Assembly (NCBI GenBank): GCA_041402125.1
Contig: JAWKSY010000002.1
Location: 248,001 to 312,000, forward strand
Length of the DNA: 64,000 bases
Origin: JAWKSY01 sp041402125
Lineage (GTDB): Bacteria; Planctomycetota; GCA-002687715; DRQF01
Direction of reading: 5' to 3'
Positions 45,857 through 55,795 of this stretch are shown piece by piece (within the stretch, counting starts at the first letter, position 1; each line of letters begins with the position of its first letter). The notes beneath the pieces were generated by a model, which ran no database searches, was not told where the DNA came from, and saw nothing but the letters and a program-made list of their open reading frames with translations. Position numbers and translations under genes: made by a program.

Positions 45857-48800
45857 GTGACCGCTTCCTCGCCCCTCCGCGCCCTGGCCCTGGGCCTGTT
45901 GCTCGGCCTCCTCCTTCCCTCGCTCCGCGCGCAGGACGAGACCCCGGACGAGGCCTACGCCTTCGCGGCCGGGCTCCACGATCGGGGACTCCACGAGCGC
46001 GCCGAGAAGTCCTTCGCCGACTTCATCGCGCGGCATCCGAAGGACCGACGGCTCGCGGCGGCGCGCTTCTACCGGGGACAGTCGCTCGTTGCGCTCGGGC
46101 GCGACGAGGAGGCCCTGCCGCTCTTCGGCGCCTACGTCGCGAGCGGCGAGAAGCCGTTGCGCCGGCAGGCGCTCCTGCGCGCCGGCGAACTGCTCCAGCG
46201 GGCGGGGAAGGGCGCGGACGCGCTGCGGGCGCTGGACGCGCTCCTCCAGGAGGGCGCCGGCGACGAGGAGGAGGCCGCCTGGTACTTCGTCGGCGAGGCC
46301 GCTCGCCAGGCCGGAGACGGCGAACGCGCCGACCGCGCCCACGCGAAGGTCGTCGCGAGCTGGCCCGCGGGGCGGTACGCGCCCTGGTCGCGCCTCGCGC
46401 TCGCCTACCGGGCGCTCGAGGCGGACCGCGGAGAGGACGCGCTCGAGCTTTTCCGGGCCGCGGCGAAGGAGGACTCGCTGCGCCTCGAGGCGGAGGCGAT
46501 GGCGGCCGAGTCCCTGCTGGTGCTCGGTCGCTTCGACGAGGCCGAGGCGGCCTACGGCGCGCTCGCGAAGGCCGCCACCGACCGCTTCGCGGCGCAGGTG
46601 AGTCTCGGCCGGGCGCGCGCCGCCTTCGGGCGCGGCGATCTCGGTCGTGCGATGAAGGCCTTCCGCGCCCACGCCGCGGCGCACCCCGACGATCCGCGCG
46701 CGCCGCGCGCGCTCATCCGGGCCGCGGCGAAGCTGCACGAGGACGGGAAGGGGAAGGAAGGGCTCGCGCTCCTGAAGCTCGTCAAGGGAGCGACGGGGCA
46801 GGACGCGGCGGACCTCGCGTACTGGTCCGGCCGGATCCTCGATGCCGGCGGCGACACCGAGGCCGCCCTCACCGAGCTGGCCGCCGCCGCCTCGCGTTCG
46901 CCCCGTCGGAAGTTCGCCTACGCCGACGCGCTCGCGCGGGCGGGGCGCTTCGAGGAGGCGCAGCGGACGCTCGCCGAGCTCACGGGCGAGACGAAGGACG
47001 CGGCCCTCCTCGACGAGGCCCGCTTCGCGCGCGCCTTCGCTCTCAACCGGCTGGAGCGCCACGAGGAGGCCATCGCGGTCCTCCGGCCGCTCCTTCGCGA
47101 CGGCATCGAGGACGGCTTCGCGCGCGACGTCTTGTTCGCGCTGGGCGAGAACGCCTTCGCGCTCGAACGTCGACGCGAGGCCGAGGCCTGGTTCGACCGC
47201 CTGATCGCCCGCGGCCCCGGCGCCTGGCATGCCGAGTCCCTCTACAAGAAGGGCTGGTGCGCCTACGGCGAGGACCGCGCCCGCGACGCGGCGAAGGCCT
47301 TCGGCGCCCTCGTGGCGGCGGATCCGCGGGGGCCCTTCGCGGCCGAGGCGTCCTACTTGATCGGCAAGTGCCACGAGAAGCTCGGCGAGAACGCCGAAGG
47401 CGGAAGCGGCCTTCCGACGCGCCGCGGCGGTGGAGGGGGCCGGCGACTTCGGTCCGCGCGCGCGTCTCGGCGCCGCGGCGGCGGCGCGCCGCGAGGGACG
47501 GTCCGACGAGGCCGAGACGCTCTACGCCGCGCTCGTCCGCGAGAAGCTCGAACCGGCCCTCGCCGGGGAGGCCTGGGCCGGTCTCGGCGAGTGCCGCTTC
47601 GCGGCCGGGCGCCACGAGGAGGCGCTCGCGGCCTGGGACCGGCTCCTGAAGCTGGCGCCCGATCACCCGCGCGCGCCCGAAGCGCGCATCGGCCGGGCCT
47701 GGTCGCTCCGCGCTCGGTCGGCGCGGCGAGGCCGCGGCGGCCGCCGTCGCGGCCGCCCGCGAGGAGGCCGATCCCGGCCGTCGCGGCGGAGCGCTCTACC
47801 TCGCGGGACTCTCGCTCCACGAGGAGGGTCGGGGCGCCGAGGCCGCCGTGCCGCTGCGTCTGCTGGCGGAGGGCGAGGAGCATCCCCGACGCCGCGAGGC
47901 GCTCTTGTTGTGGGGCCTCGCGCTCGCGAAGGCCGGTGACGACGCCGGCGCGCGCGGACCCCTCGAGCGCGCGGCGGCCGACGCCGCGCTTCCCGGGCGG
48001 GACGCGGCCCTCTACGAGCTCGGTTCCTGCGCGATCGCGCGGGAGACGCGGACGGTCGGGACGCGGCCTTCACCGCGCTCGTGAAGGACTGCGCCGCGAG
48101 CCCGCTCGCGCCGGACGCGGGCTTCCGTCTCGGCGAGTCGGCCTACGCCCGCGAGGACTGGGCCGGCGCCCTCGCGCGCTACGAGCGCGCCGCGGCCCAC
48201 GCCGCCGTCGGCGACCTCGCCGACGAGCTCGCCTACAAGCGCGGCTGGTGCCTGGTGAAGCTCGAGCGGCCGCGCGACGCGCGTCGCCTTCGAGGCCGTC
48301 GCCGCGGACGAGAAGAGCCCGCTCGCGGCGAGTCCGCCTACCTCGCCGCGGACGCGGCGGAGCGCGCGGGCGACTTCGCGGCGGCGGCGGCCGGCTTCGC
48401 GGCGATGGCCGCGAAGCACCCGCGCCACGAGAACGCCGCCGACGCGCTCGGGCGGCAGGTGCTCTGTCTCGCCGCCGCCGATCGCCCGGAGAGGACGTCG
48501 TCGCGCTGGCGCCGGTCGTCCTCGCGCGCGCCCGAACTCGCCGCGCGCCGCGCGGTCACAGGGTCGGCGCTGGCGACGCTCCTCGCCCGCGATCGCCGCG
48601 AGCGCGCCCGCGCGGCCTACCGCAAGGTGGTGGGCCTCGAGCGAGGCCGCTCGCGGCCCGGGCGCAGTTCCGGATCGGGGAGTGCTTCCGCGCCGCCGGC
48701 GATCGGGAGCGCGCCATCGACGAGATGCTCAAGGTCGCGATCCTCTACGCCCACGCCGAGTGGGTGGCGAAGGCGACCGCGACCGCGGCCGACCTCCTCG

Positions 48801-48913
48801 AGGAGGGCGGCGAGAAGGAGAAGGCGGCGAAGCTGCGCGCGGATCTGCTGCGCGAGCATCCGGACTCGCCGGAAGCGAAGCGCCTGCGCGCCAAGGGGGT
48901 GAACCGTGGTTGA
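45857..48913 (+). CDS. Large periplasmic TPR protein of the Tol-like cluster (several internal frame breaks)
   Basis: GTG 45857, with a good ribosome site, starts a signal peptide (LRALALGLLLGLLLPSLRAQ). TPR/Sel1-like repeats fill the rest, such as DRRLAAARFYRGQSLVALGR and LALAYRALEADRGEDALELF. The frame shifts near 47393 and several times until about 48660, with coding patterns moving between frames (GEAWAGLGECRFAAGRHEEA; ALYLAGLSLHEEGRGAEAAV; DAGFRLGESAYAREDWAGAL). It then returns to the starting frame for RAIDEMLKVAILYAHAEWVA. Length is about 1015 residues. TPR proteins of this kind accompany Tol/Exb motors as scaffolds. TolQ follows 37 bases later. Confidence 0.75.
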   Translation: MTASSPLRALALGLLLGLLLPSLRAQDETPDEAYAFAAGLHDRGLHERAEKSFADFIARHPKDRRLAAARFYRGQSLVALGRDEEALPLFGAYVASGEKPLRRQALLRAGELLQRAGKGADALRALDALLQEGAGDEEEAAWYFVGEAARQAGDGERADRAHAKVVASWPAGRYAPWSRLALAYRALEADRGEDALELFRAAAKEDSLRLEAEAMAAESLLVLGRFDEAEAAYGALAKAATDRFAAQVSLGRARAAFGRGDLGRAMKAFRAHAAAHPDDPRAPRALIRAAAKLHEDGKGKEGLALLKLVKGATGQDAADLAYWSGRILDAGGDTEAALTELAAAASRSPRRKFAYADALARAGRFEEAQRTLAELTGETKDAALLDEARFARAFALNRLERHEEAIAVLRPLLRDGIEDGFARDVLFALGENAFALERRREAEAWFDRLIARGPGAWHAESLYKKGWCAYGEDRARDAAKAFGALVAADPRGPFAAEASYLIGKCHEKLGENAEGGSGLPTRRGGGGGRRLRSARASRRRGGGAPRGTVRRGRDALRRARPREARTGPRRGGLGRSRRVPLRGRAPRGGARGLGPAPEAGARSPARARSAHRPGLVAPRSVGAARPRRPPSRPPARRPIPAVAAERSTSRDSRSTRRVGAPRPPCRCVCWRRARSIPDAARRSCCGASRSRRPVTTPARADPSSARRPTPRFPGGTRPSTSSVPARSRGRRGRSGRGLHRAREGLRREPARAGRGLPSRRVGLRPRGLGRRPRALRARRGPRRRRRPRRRARLQARLVPGEARAAARRASPSRPSPRTRRARSRRVRLPRRGRGGARGRLRGGGGRLRGDGREAPAPRERRRRARAAGALSRRRRSPGEDVVALAPVVLARARTRRAPRGHRVGAGDAPRPRSPRARPRGLPQGGGPRARPLAARAQFRIGECFRAAGDRERAIDEMLKVAILYAHAEWVAKATATAADLLEEGGEKEKAAKLRADLLREHPDSPEAKRLRAKGVNRG

Positions 48914-48950
48914 GGGAATCGCCGCGCGGCGCGCGCGAGGGAGTCGCATC

Positions 48951-49691
48951 ATGAAATCCGTCCGTTACGCCGCCCGCGTCGCCGCCGGCGTCCTGCTCGT
49001 CGTCGGACTCACGAGTCCGTCCCTGTTCGCGGCGGAGGAGGACCGCCTCCTCGGCGGCGGGATCGCCGACATCGTCGAGACCGGCGGCGCCGTCATGGTC
49101 GTCATCCTCGCGGGCTCCGTCGTCGGCCTCGCGCTCGCGCTCGAACGCTTCGTGAGCCTCCGGGCCTCGAATCTCGTGCCGAAGAGCTACGCGGACGCTC
49201 TCCGCGAGGCGGCGGGGCGCGACGACGTGGGCGCCCTGGGAACCCTCGCTCGCGAGGGGAAGGGGCCGCTGGCCCGCATCCTCGAGGCGGGATTCCGCGT
49301 GGGGCGCGGCGATCCGCGCGAGATGGAGCGCGCGATGGAGTCGATGGGGCAGCACGAGATCGGACGTCTCAAGCGACCGGTGCGACCGCTGGCGATCATC
49401 GCGACCGTGGCGCCGCTGCTCGGCCTCCTCGGCACCGTGCTCGGCATGATCACCACCTTCAACCTGCTCGGCGGCACCTCGCCCGCCGACCGCGTCGAGA
49501 CCCTCGCTCCCGGCATCGGGAAGGCGCTCTACACGACCGCGGCCGGCCTCTGCGTCGCGATCCCCTTCGTCGTCCTCTACCACGTGCTGAACGGCCGCAT
49601 CCAGCGCGCGGCGGCGGAGTGGGGACTGATCGGCACCGACGTCGTCGCGGCCTGCGCCGCCGCCCGCGAGGGCGGGAAGGGAGCGGCATGA
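48951..49691 (+). CDS. TolQ/ExbB/MotA-family proton channel protein
   Basis: ATG 48951 gives 246 residues; an upstream GTG at 48906 is in frame but less likely. It has an N-terminal signal-like segment (RVAAGVLLVVGLTSPSLFAA), TM1 (GGAVMVVILAGSVVGLALAL), and the TolQ core: LKRPVRPLAIIATVAPLLGLLGTVLGMI and GIGKALYTTAAGLCVAIPFVVLYHV. The protein forms the five-subunit channel around the TolR/ExbD dimer in the inner membrane, driving a TonB/TolA partner with the proton gradient. The next gene overlaps by ATGA. Confidence 0.93.
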   Translation: MKSVRYAARVAAGVLLVVGLTSPSLFAAEEDRLLGGGIADIVETGGAVMVVILAGSVVGLALALERFVSLRASNLVPKSYADALREAAGRDDVGALGTLAREGKGPLARILEAGFRVGRGDPREMERAMESMGQHEIGRLKRPVRPLAIIATVAPLLGLLGTVLGMITTFNLLGGTSPADRVETLAPGIGKALYTTAAGLCVAIPFVVLYHVLNGRIQRAAAEWGLIGTDVVAACAAAREGGKGAA

Positions 49692-50107
49692 AGTTCGACG
49701 CCGAGGATCGGGACGAGGTGGGCGCGATGGTCGACATGGCGCCGCTGGTCGACGTCGTCTTCCTGCTGCTGATCTTCTTCATGGTGACGGCGACCTTCCA
49801 GATCGACGAGCGCGACCTCTCGATCGCGGTGCCGGCGGCGGAGAACGGAAACCCGCTCCGCGACCTGCCGGAGACCCTCGTCGTCGGCGTCCGCAAGGAC
49901 GGAAGCTTCTCGGTCGGGTCGACGGTCCTCGACCGGGAGTCGCTCCGCGCGGTGCTGGTGAAGGCGAAGCGCAAGAACGAGCGGCAACGCGTCATCGTCC
50001 GCGCGGATCGCGACACGCCCTTCCGTCATCCGGTGGACGTGCTCGATCTCTGCACCGGCATCGGCATCGAGACCTCGGTCGCCACGGCCGACGCGCAGGG
50101 AGGCTGA
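49688..50107 (+). CDS. TolR/ExbD-family protein
   Basis: This 139-residue protein starts at ATG 49688. One TM helix (about 18-38) carries the essential aspartate in MAPLVDVVFLLLIFFMV, the proton-binding residue of ExbD/TolR. A small periplasmic domain follows (VVGVRKDGSFSVGSTVLDRE; QRVIVRADRDTPFRHPVDVL). It is coupled to the TolQ gene and followed after four bases by the giant 50112 gene. Confidence 0.93.
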   Translation: MKFDAEDRDEVGAMVDMAPLVDVVFLLLIFFMVTATFQIDERDLSIAVPAAENGNPLRDLPETLVVGVRKDGSFSVGSTVLDRESLRAVLVKAKRKNERQRVIVRADRDTPFRHPVDVLDLCTGIGIETSVATADAQGG

Positions 50108-50111
50108 GACG

Positions 50112-53100
50112 GTGGAGCGCGATCGCGACATCCGGCGCCGCGTGCGCCGGGCCCTGGGGCTCCTGGCCATCCTCGTCGGCGTCGCCATCGCCGTCATCGG
50201 GGCGGCCGGTGATCGCCTCGGCGCCGATCGCTTCTTCAGCGTGGGCGACGATCGCGTCGGGTCCGCCGCCTGGGAGGGCGGCATGCGCTTCGTCTGGCGC
50301 GAGCAGGGACGGCTCGAGGGCGAGACGCCGCTCGAGGCGGACGATCGCGCGCCCGCCCTGGATCGCCGACGCGGCGATCTCTACTTCGCCCGCCGGACCG
50401 AGCACGCCGGCTGGGATCTCTTTCGCGCCCGGCGCCTCGGCGCCGGCTGGGGACGTCCCGAGCCGCTCTTCGAGCTCAACTCGCCGACCGACGACCTCGA
50501 CCCGCTCGTCGTGACGGACGACGGGGCGCTGATCTTCGCGAGTCGTCGTCCCGGCGGGAGCGGCGGACTCGATCTCTGGCGCGCGGAGCGCGACGGCGAG
50601 GGTTTCGCGGCTCCGGTCAATCTCGGGCCCGGCCTCAACTCGGCCGGGGACGATCGCCATCCGACGCTCGACGCGGCGGGGGTGGATCTCGTCTTCGCGA
50701 GCAACCGCCTCGCGGAGGACGGACTCCGCTACGAGCTCTATCACTGCCGGCGCGAGGGCGACGGCTACGACGCCCCGCGCCCGCTCGAGGCGCTCGCGGC
50801 GGCGGCCCCGTCCGAGACGCGGTCTCCCGCGCTGTCGGCCGACGGGCGATTCCTCTACTTCGCGTCCGATCGCCCCGGCGGGGCCGGCGGCTTCGATCTC
50901 TGGCGGGCGGTGCGTCTGAAGGGCGAGTGGGGCGAGCCCCGTCTCCTCGACGGCGTCAACTCCGCCGCCGACGAGGTCGACCCGGCGCTCTCGCCGGAGG
51001 GGACGCGCCTCGTCTTCGCGCGGACCCGCGCGGAGGACCCGGAGGGGCTGCGCACCGCGCTCGAGCTCGCCGAACGGCGGGAGATCGTCGCCATCGACCG
51101 CCCGGGCGGACTGGCGCACCGGCTCCTCACCGTGCTCGTCGCGATCCTCGTGACGCTGCTCGCGACCTGGCTCTACCTGAAGTGGCAGAGCCTCCATCCC
51201 TTCGTGAAGTTCCTGATCATCTCGCTGATCATCCACCTCCTTCTTCTGCTGATGGCCGACCCCGGCGAGACCGAGGCGACGGCTCCGGGTTCCGGCGACG
51301 GTCGCGCGGTGCGCGTCACCTTCCTCGCCAGCGAGAGCGAGTCCGAATCCGCCCCGAGCGCGGCCCGCGGCGACGCCGTCGCGGCCGAGCGACGCGAGGT
51401 GGCGGAGGCCCTTCCCGCCGAGGCGGCGGCCCGATCCGCGACGGAGGCGCCGAGCGCGCCCGAGGCCCGCGCGAGCGCGCCTTCCGCCGCCGCCCCGAGA
51501 CGCGAGGCGAGCGCCGCCGCGGAATCGGCGGCCGAACAGTCGGACGCGGCGCTGCCGGCGGCCGGCGAGGCGACCGCGCGCGAGAATCGCGCCGCGCCGG
51601 CCGGGCGGACCTGTCGCCCGGCGCGACGCGGCCGACGCGGAGGCGCCGTCCGCGGTGGCCGAGGCTGAGGGCTCGCGCGTGCACCGGCCTCGGCGAGGGC
51701 GCCCGCCGCGGCTGCTTCCACGACCACGAGACCTTCGCCGCCGGGGGCGTGACCGCGATCGAGGGACCGCGCCGGGTCGAGGTCGCCTCGCGCGGCAGCG
51801 GCGCGGCCGCGGAGGCGCGCCGTCCGCCCGCGCCGCCGACGCGCGGCGGGGGACTCCGCCTCCGCGCCGAGCACGGAGCTCGCCCGCGGCGGGGGAGAGG
51901 CCCCGCGTCGCGCCGAGGGCGATCCGGGGGCGGACGCGTCGGCCGAGGCCGCGCGGGCGCTCGAGGCCGCGGCGGCGGGGCGGGCGGTCGCGGCCCGCGA
52001 GAGCGCGACGGGCCGGGAAGCCGCCCGTCGGGATCCCTCCACGGCCTCCGCGCCGGACGGCGGCGCCGCGGCGCGCTCCCTCCTGGACGGTCGATCCGCG
52101 TCCGAGTTCACGGTCGAGGACGCCGCGAGCGGCCCGGACGTCGCCGCTCCGGTGGCGCGCGGCGACTCGCGTCGCGGCGACCCCGTGGCCCCGGCGGCCC
52201 TCGAGGCCGCGGGCCACGCTCCGGCCGGCGGCGAGGACGAGACCGTCGCCTCCGCCGTCGGGGGCGCGCGGACGCTCGAGCCGCGGCGTCGCGGCGCGAC
52301 GGCGGCGGCGGAGGGCGCACTCGCGTCGGACCCCGGAACGGCCCCCGCCGCGCCCGCCGGACCGCGCGCGCTCGCGCCGCGTCCCCGCGCGCTCGCGGGG
52401 GCGCTCGAAGGCGGGGAGACTCCCGATCGCCCCGCGATCGCGGCGCGCGGTCCGCTCGGAGCCCCGCGCGCGGCGCCCGGTCCGCGCGCGTCCGATCGCG
52501 CCGCGTCGGCGACGGCGAGCGACGCTCCCGTGACTCCCGTCCGGGCCCCGCGGGCGCTCGCGCCCGCCCGTCGTCCTTCGGGTGAGGTCGTCGCCCGCGC
52601 GCCCGGCGAGCGCACGCCCTTCGCCACGGGCCCCGGCGCCGCGCCCTCGCCGCGCGACCTCCTCCGACGCCGCGACGTGACCCTCGCCGAGGCCGACCCC
52701 GCCCCGGCCCCGGCCATCTATGCGAACCGGAGCGGTCAGGCGCGCCTCGAGGCGCTGCGCCAGGCGGGCGGCACCGAGGAGACCGAAGCGGCCGTTCTCG
52801 CCGGACTGCGCTACCTGCGCGAGCGCCAGCGCGACTCGGGAGCCTGGGGCGACGACCGTCGCGACGACAAGTACGGCGACGTGCGCGTGGGCAAGTCGGC
52901 CCTCGCGCTGCTCGCCTTCCTCGGATCCGGTTACACGCACCGCAAGGACGGCGAGTTCCGCGAGTGCGTCTCCCGCGGCATCGCCTTCCTCCTCGCGGCG
53001 CAGGACGAGCGTTCCGGGCACGTGGGGAGGGGATCGGCCTACGGACACGGCATCGCGACCTACGCCCTGGCCGAGGCCTTCGCCCTCACCGGCGACGAGG

Positions 53101-54100
53101 CGCTGCGCCAGCCGCTCTGGCGGGCGACGCAGCGGATCCTCTCGGCCCAGGTCAGCTCGCGCCGCACCGAGCTCGACGGCGGCTGGTCCTACTACTACGC
53201 CGACGAGGACCGTCGCTACGACCGCTGGCCGCGTCTGTCGGTCGGCGTCTGGCAGATCATGGCGCTCGAATCCGCGCGCATCGGCGGCGTGCGCGTGCCC
53301 GACGAGGCGCTCGCGCGGGCGCGGACCACGTCGTGCGCGCCTGGGACGACCGTCTCGGCGCCTTCCAAGCTACAACCACGATCCCGACTGGCTCTCAGGC
53401 CGGTATCCGACGCTACCCGGCTCCTCGGCCGCGGCGGTCTTCGCGCTCCAGCTCCTCGGCCACGACCCCGCCGACTCCCGCGTGACGCGCGGCGTCGAGT
53501 ACTGCCTCGAGCGCGCGCCGCGCTTCGCCTGGCGACGTCCCTCGCAGGACGCCTTCGTGCGCGAGGGTCGGGGCAACGAGTACTTCCTCTACTACGCGAC
53601 GCTCCGCGCTGCGCATGCGGGGCGGCGAGGCCTGGGAGCGCTGGAACGACCGCCTGAAGCCGGTCCTCCTCGACAACCAGTCGCGCGACGGATCCTGGGA
53701 ACCGATCTCCTACTACGCGGACTACGCGCAGGATCGGGACGGCGATCGCTGCTACACGACGGCGATGTGCGTGCTGATGCTCGAGGCCTACTATCGCTAC
53801 GACACGCCGCTCCTGAAGAAGATGGCGGAGTCGCTCGCGGCCGTTCCCCCGGCTCCGCTGCGGGAGGTCGTCGTCGATCAGGTGGACGGGGCTCGCCGGC
53901 GGAGGCGGCGGGGCTGCGCGCAGGCGACGTCATCCTCCGTTCGGCGACGCTCCGGTCACGACGATCGACGGACTCGAGCGGGCGAACGACGCGCTGCCGC
54001 GCCGCGCGCGCGTCGAGCTGGAGGTCCGTCGCGGCGACACGACGCTGCGCCTCCGCACGCGCGGCCGCCTCTCCGGCTTCTCGGTGCGCGAGTCGCCTGA
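50112..54100 (+). CDS. Giant TonB-like protein: PD40 propeller, SxxxH TM helix, Ala-rich linker, alpha/alpha toroid, PDZ (many frame breaks)
   Basis: GTG 50112 starts TM1 (LGLLAILVGVAIAVIGAA) and a PD40 beta-propeller (about 30-335; LYFARRTEHAGWDLFRAR, LIFASRRPGGSGGLDLWRAE). TM2 (LLTVLVAILVTLLATWLYL) and a short basic loop lead to TM3, FLIISLIIHLLLLLMA, with S371 and H375 as in the TonB SxxxH motif. A long Ala/Arg-rich linker spans about 51350-52700. A toroid follows (GLRYLRERQRDSGAWGDD; YGHGIATYALAEAFALTGD; ISYYADYAQDRDGDRCYTT). A PDZ ends it (EAAGLRAGDVILR; DGLERANDALPRRARVELEV). Frames change at 51600-52150, 53320, 53600 and 53930. The end is TGA 54098-54100, or 54305 if the last frame holds. 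It should work with TolQR. Confidence 0.72.
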
Positions 54101-54130
54101 GGAATCGACGGGCGTTCCGGAATCGCGAGT

Positions 54131-54327
54131 AGGGTGCCAGAGGCGAGTACGGTGCCAGTCACCGGATGAGCATTTCCGGGCGAATCGGTCTCGCATGTGG
54201 ACGCGGTGGAACGAGTGCTCATCCGGTGACTGGCACCGTACTCGCCTCTCCGGGCGATTCGCTCTCGTGACCGGACGCGGCGGATCGGAGATGCACATCG
54301 GGTGACTGGCACCTTACGTGCATCTCC
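54131..54327. repeat. GGTGCCAGTCACC-type palindromic repeat cluster
   Basis: A 33-bp perfect inverted repeat (54140-54172 and 54216-54248, GAGGCGAGTACGGTGCCAGT and its complement) encloses a 43-base loop. The loop sequence is repeated imperfectly after the right arm (54176-54209 and 54250-54283). A second hairpin follows (GGAGATGCAC 54287-54296, GTGCATCTCC 54318-54327) holding GGTGACTGGCACC. The 13-base core occurs three times, plus a partial copy at 54133. It is a second REP-like family, distinct from the GGGGTCTGACCCC one. It lies between convergent genes and may act as a terminator. Confidence 0.8.
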
Positions 54328-54347
54328 TTCGCGTCGAAGGGGACCGC

Positions 54348-55472
54348 CTACATCACCTGGAACTCGTGGCCGTCCGTGGACTCGAAGATGCCGTTCTGGG
54401 CGCCGACCCAGGGCACGATCGCCTGGAAGAGGCCGCTCGTGCCGGCGAGGCCGGCGGGAACGAAGTAGGCCGCGTTGAAGCCCTGGGGCGGGATGAGCGC
54501 GGGGCCGAAGGGACCCGCGCCGTCGCCGACGAGGAGGAAGGTCGAGGCCGGGTTGCCCGTGACCGCGATCCCCGGGAAGGGCGAGGCGGGCGGGGCGCCG
54601 GTGGGGAAGAGCTCGACGACGAAGAGCAGCTCGAGGCCGACGAGGCCGCCGCCGGGCGAGGTGATCCCGAAGTTCATGTAGTCGCCGGCGGTCGTCGACT
54701 TCACGTCGGTGAGGTCCGGCGTCGTGAGTCCGACGCTGCTCGCGAGCACGAGGTCCGCGGCCGTTCCCGGGTAGGTGGCGGGCGGCAGCGAGTTCGTGAC
54801 GCAGGCCCGGATGACCCAGTTGCCGTTGTAGGCGATGCCGCAGATCGGCGTGCCGCCGACGCTGAACTGCGTGACGTCCCACCAGCCCGCGCCCTGCGCG
54901 AGGAGGAGATTCGTGCCGGGCTGCGTCGTGCAGGGGCTTCCGGGTCCCGCGGTGTTGTCGGTGGCGAAGTCCGCGTAGTAGCCCCCCGCGCAGCCGAGGA
55001 AGGGGATGTTGTAGTTGAGGTTGATGTCCATCGTGAAGGCGACCACGAGCTTGCCCGAGGTGATCACGACATTCGAGGCCGAGATGTCGGCGGTGTTGAA
55101 GGCGTTGGGCGAGTACTGGAGCGCGCCCGTCGTCTCGTAGACCTTCGGGCCCAGCGTCGCGGCGCCGTTCGGAGCGATCGTCACGCCGTCGTAGATCTGC
55201 AGGCGGCCCGAGGCGGCCGTCGCGCCGCCCGACGCGGCGAAGAGGATGCCGCACTCGTTCACCGTCACGGTGGGACCGAGACTCGAGACGTCGAAGACGC
55301 TCGCCGCGGCCTCGCCCTCGCAGAGCCCCTGGATGATCGAGACGTTCTGCGCGCCGCTCGGATTCGCCGGCAGCGTGTCGTGCTTGAGGATCGTGCCCTG
55401 GGTGCAGAAGGTCTGGGCGCCGAGCGCGGCGGAGAGGAGCAGGCAGAGGACGGTGGCTCTCGCGAACATCAC
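54348..55472 (-). CDS. Secreted beta-rich protein with YPGTAAD C-terminal module
   Basis: ATG 55472 starts 374 residues with a signal peptide (FARATVLCLLLSAALGAQ). The body is Gly/Ala/Thr-rich beta-sandwich sequence with cysteines in FCTQGT, LCEGE, FLGCAGGYY and GTPICGIAYN, likely disulfides. The C-terminal module begins TYPGTAADLVLASSVG and ends LFQAIVPWVGAQNGIFES. The same kind of module (YPGTGAD) closes the kelch protein 56979-58409. No catalytic motif. It is probably a cell-surface or matrix protein. Family size and function are unknown. Confidence 0.75.
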   Translation of the reverse strand: MMFARATVLCLLLSAALGAQTFCTQGTILKHDTLPANPSGAQNVSIIQGLCEGEAAASVFDVSSLGPTVTVNECGILFAASGGATAASGRLQIYDGVTIAPNGAATLGPKVYETTGALQYSPNAFNTADISASNVVITSGKLVVAFTMDINLNYNIPFLGCAGGYYADFATDNTAGPGSPCTTQPGTNLLLAQGAGWWDVTQFSVGGTPICGIAYNGNWVIRACVTNSLPPATYPGTAADLVLASSVGLTTPDLTDVKSTTAGDYMNFGITSPGGGLVGLELLFVVELFPTGAPPASPFPGIAVTGNPASTFLLVGDGAGPFGPALIPPQGFNAAYFVPAGLAGTSGLFQAIVPWVGAQNGIFESTDGHEFQVM

Positions 55473-55795
55473 GGGGATCTCCGAAGGGTGGTTGCGCGGT
55501 CCGACGGCGGCGCGATCCGTCGAGGCTCGCCGATCGCCCGCTCCCGGTCAAGCGCACCCGGCGTCGCGGCGGTTCGCGCCGACCGCTTTCCCCGAGGGCG
55601 GACGCCGGAAGGGGGGTGGGGGACGGACCTTGCGGTCGGGCGTCCGAGAGGCGACCGGGAGGCTCACCCGGGCGTTTACAGGCGCCACCCGAACTGGCAT
55701 CCTGGGCGGGTTCTCACGCCCCCGCTCGTCGCCCGGTCGTTCGCGCTGGCCATGCCCCGCGCCCGGCCGGCCGCGACCCCGCAAGGAGTCACCCC

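Noticed and set aside
53615..54100. A separate small gene encoding the PDZ and toroid end
   Set aside because: It continues the toroid repeats of the upstream frame (ISYYADYAQ) with a one-base shift and has no ribosome site, so it belongs to the giant gene.
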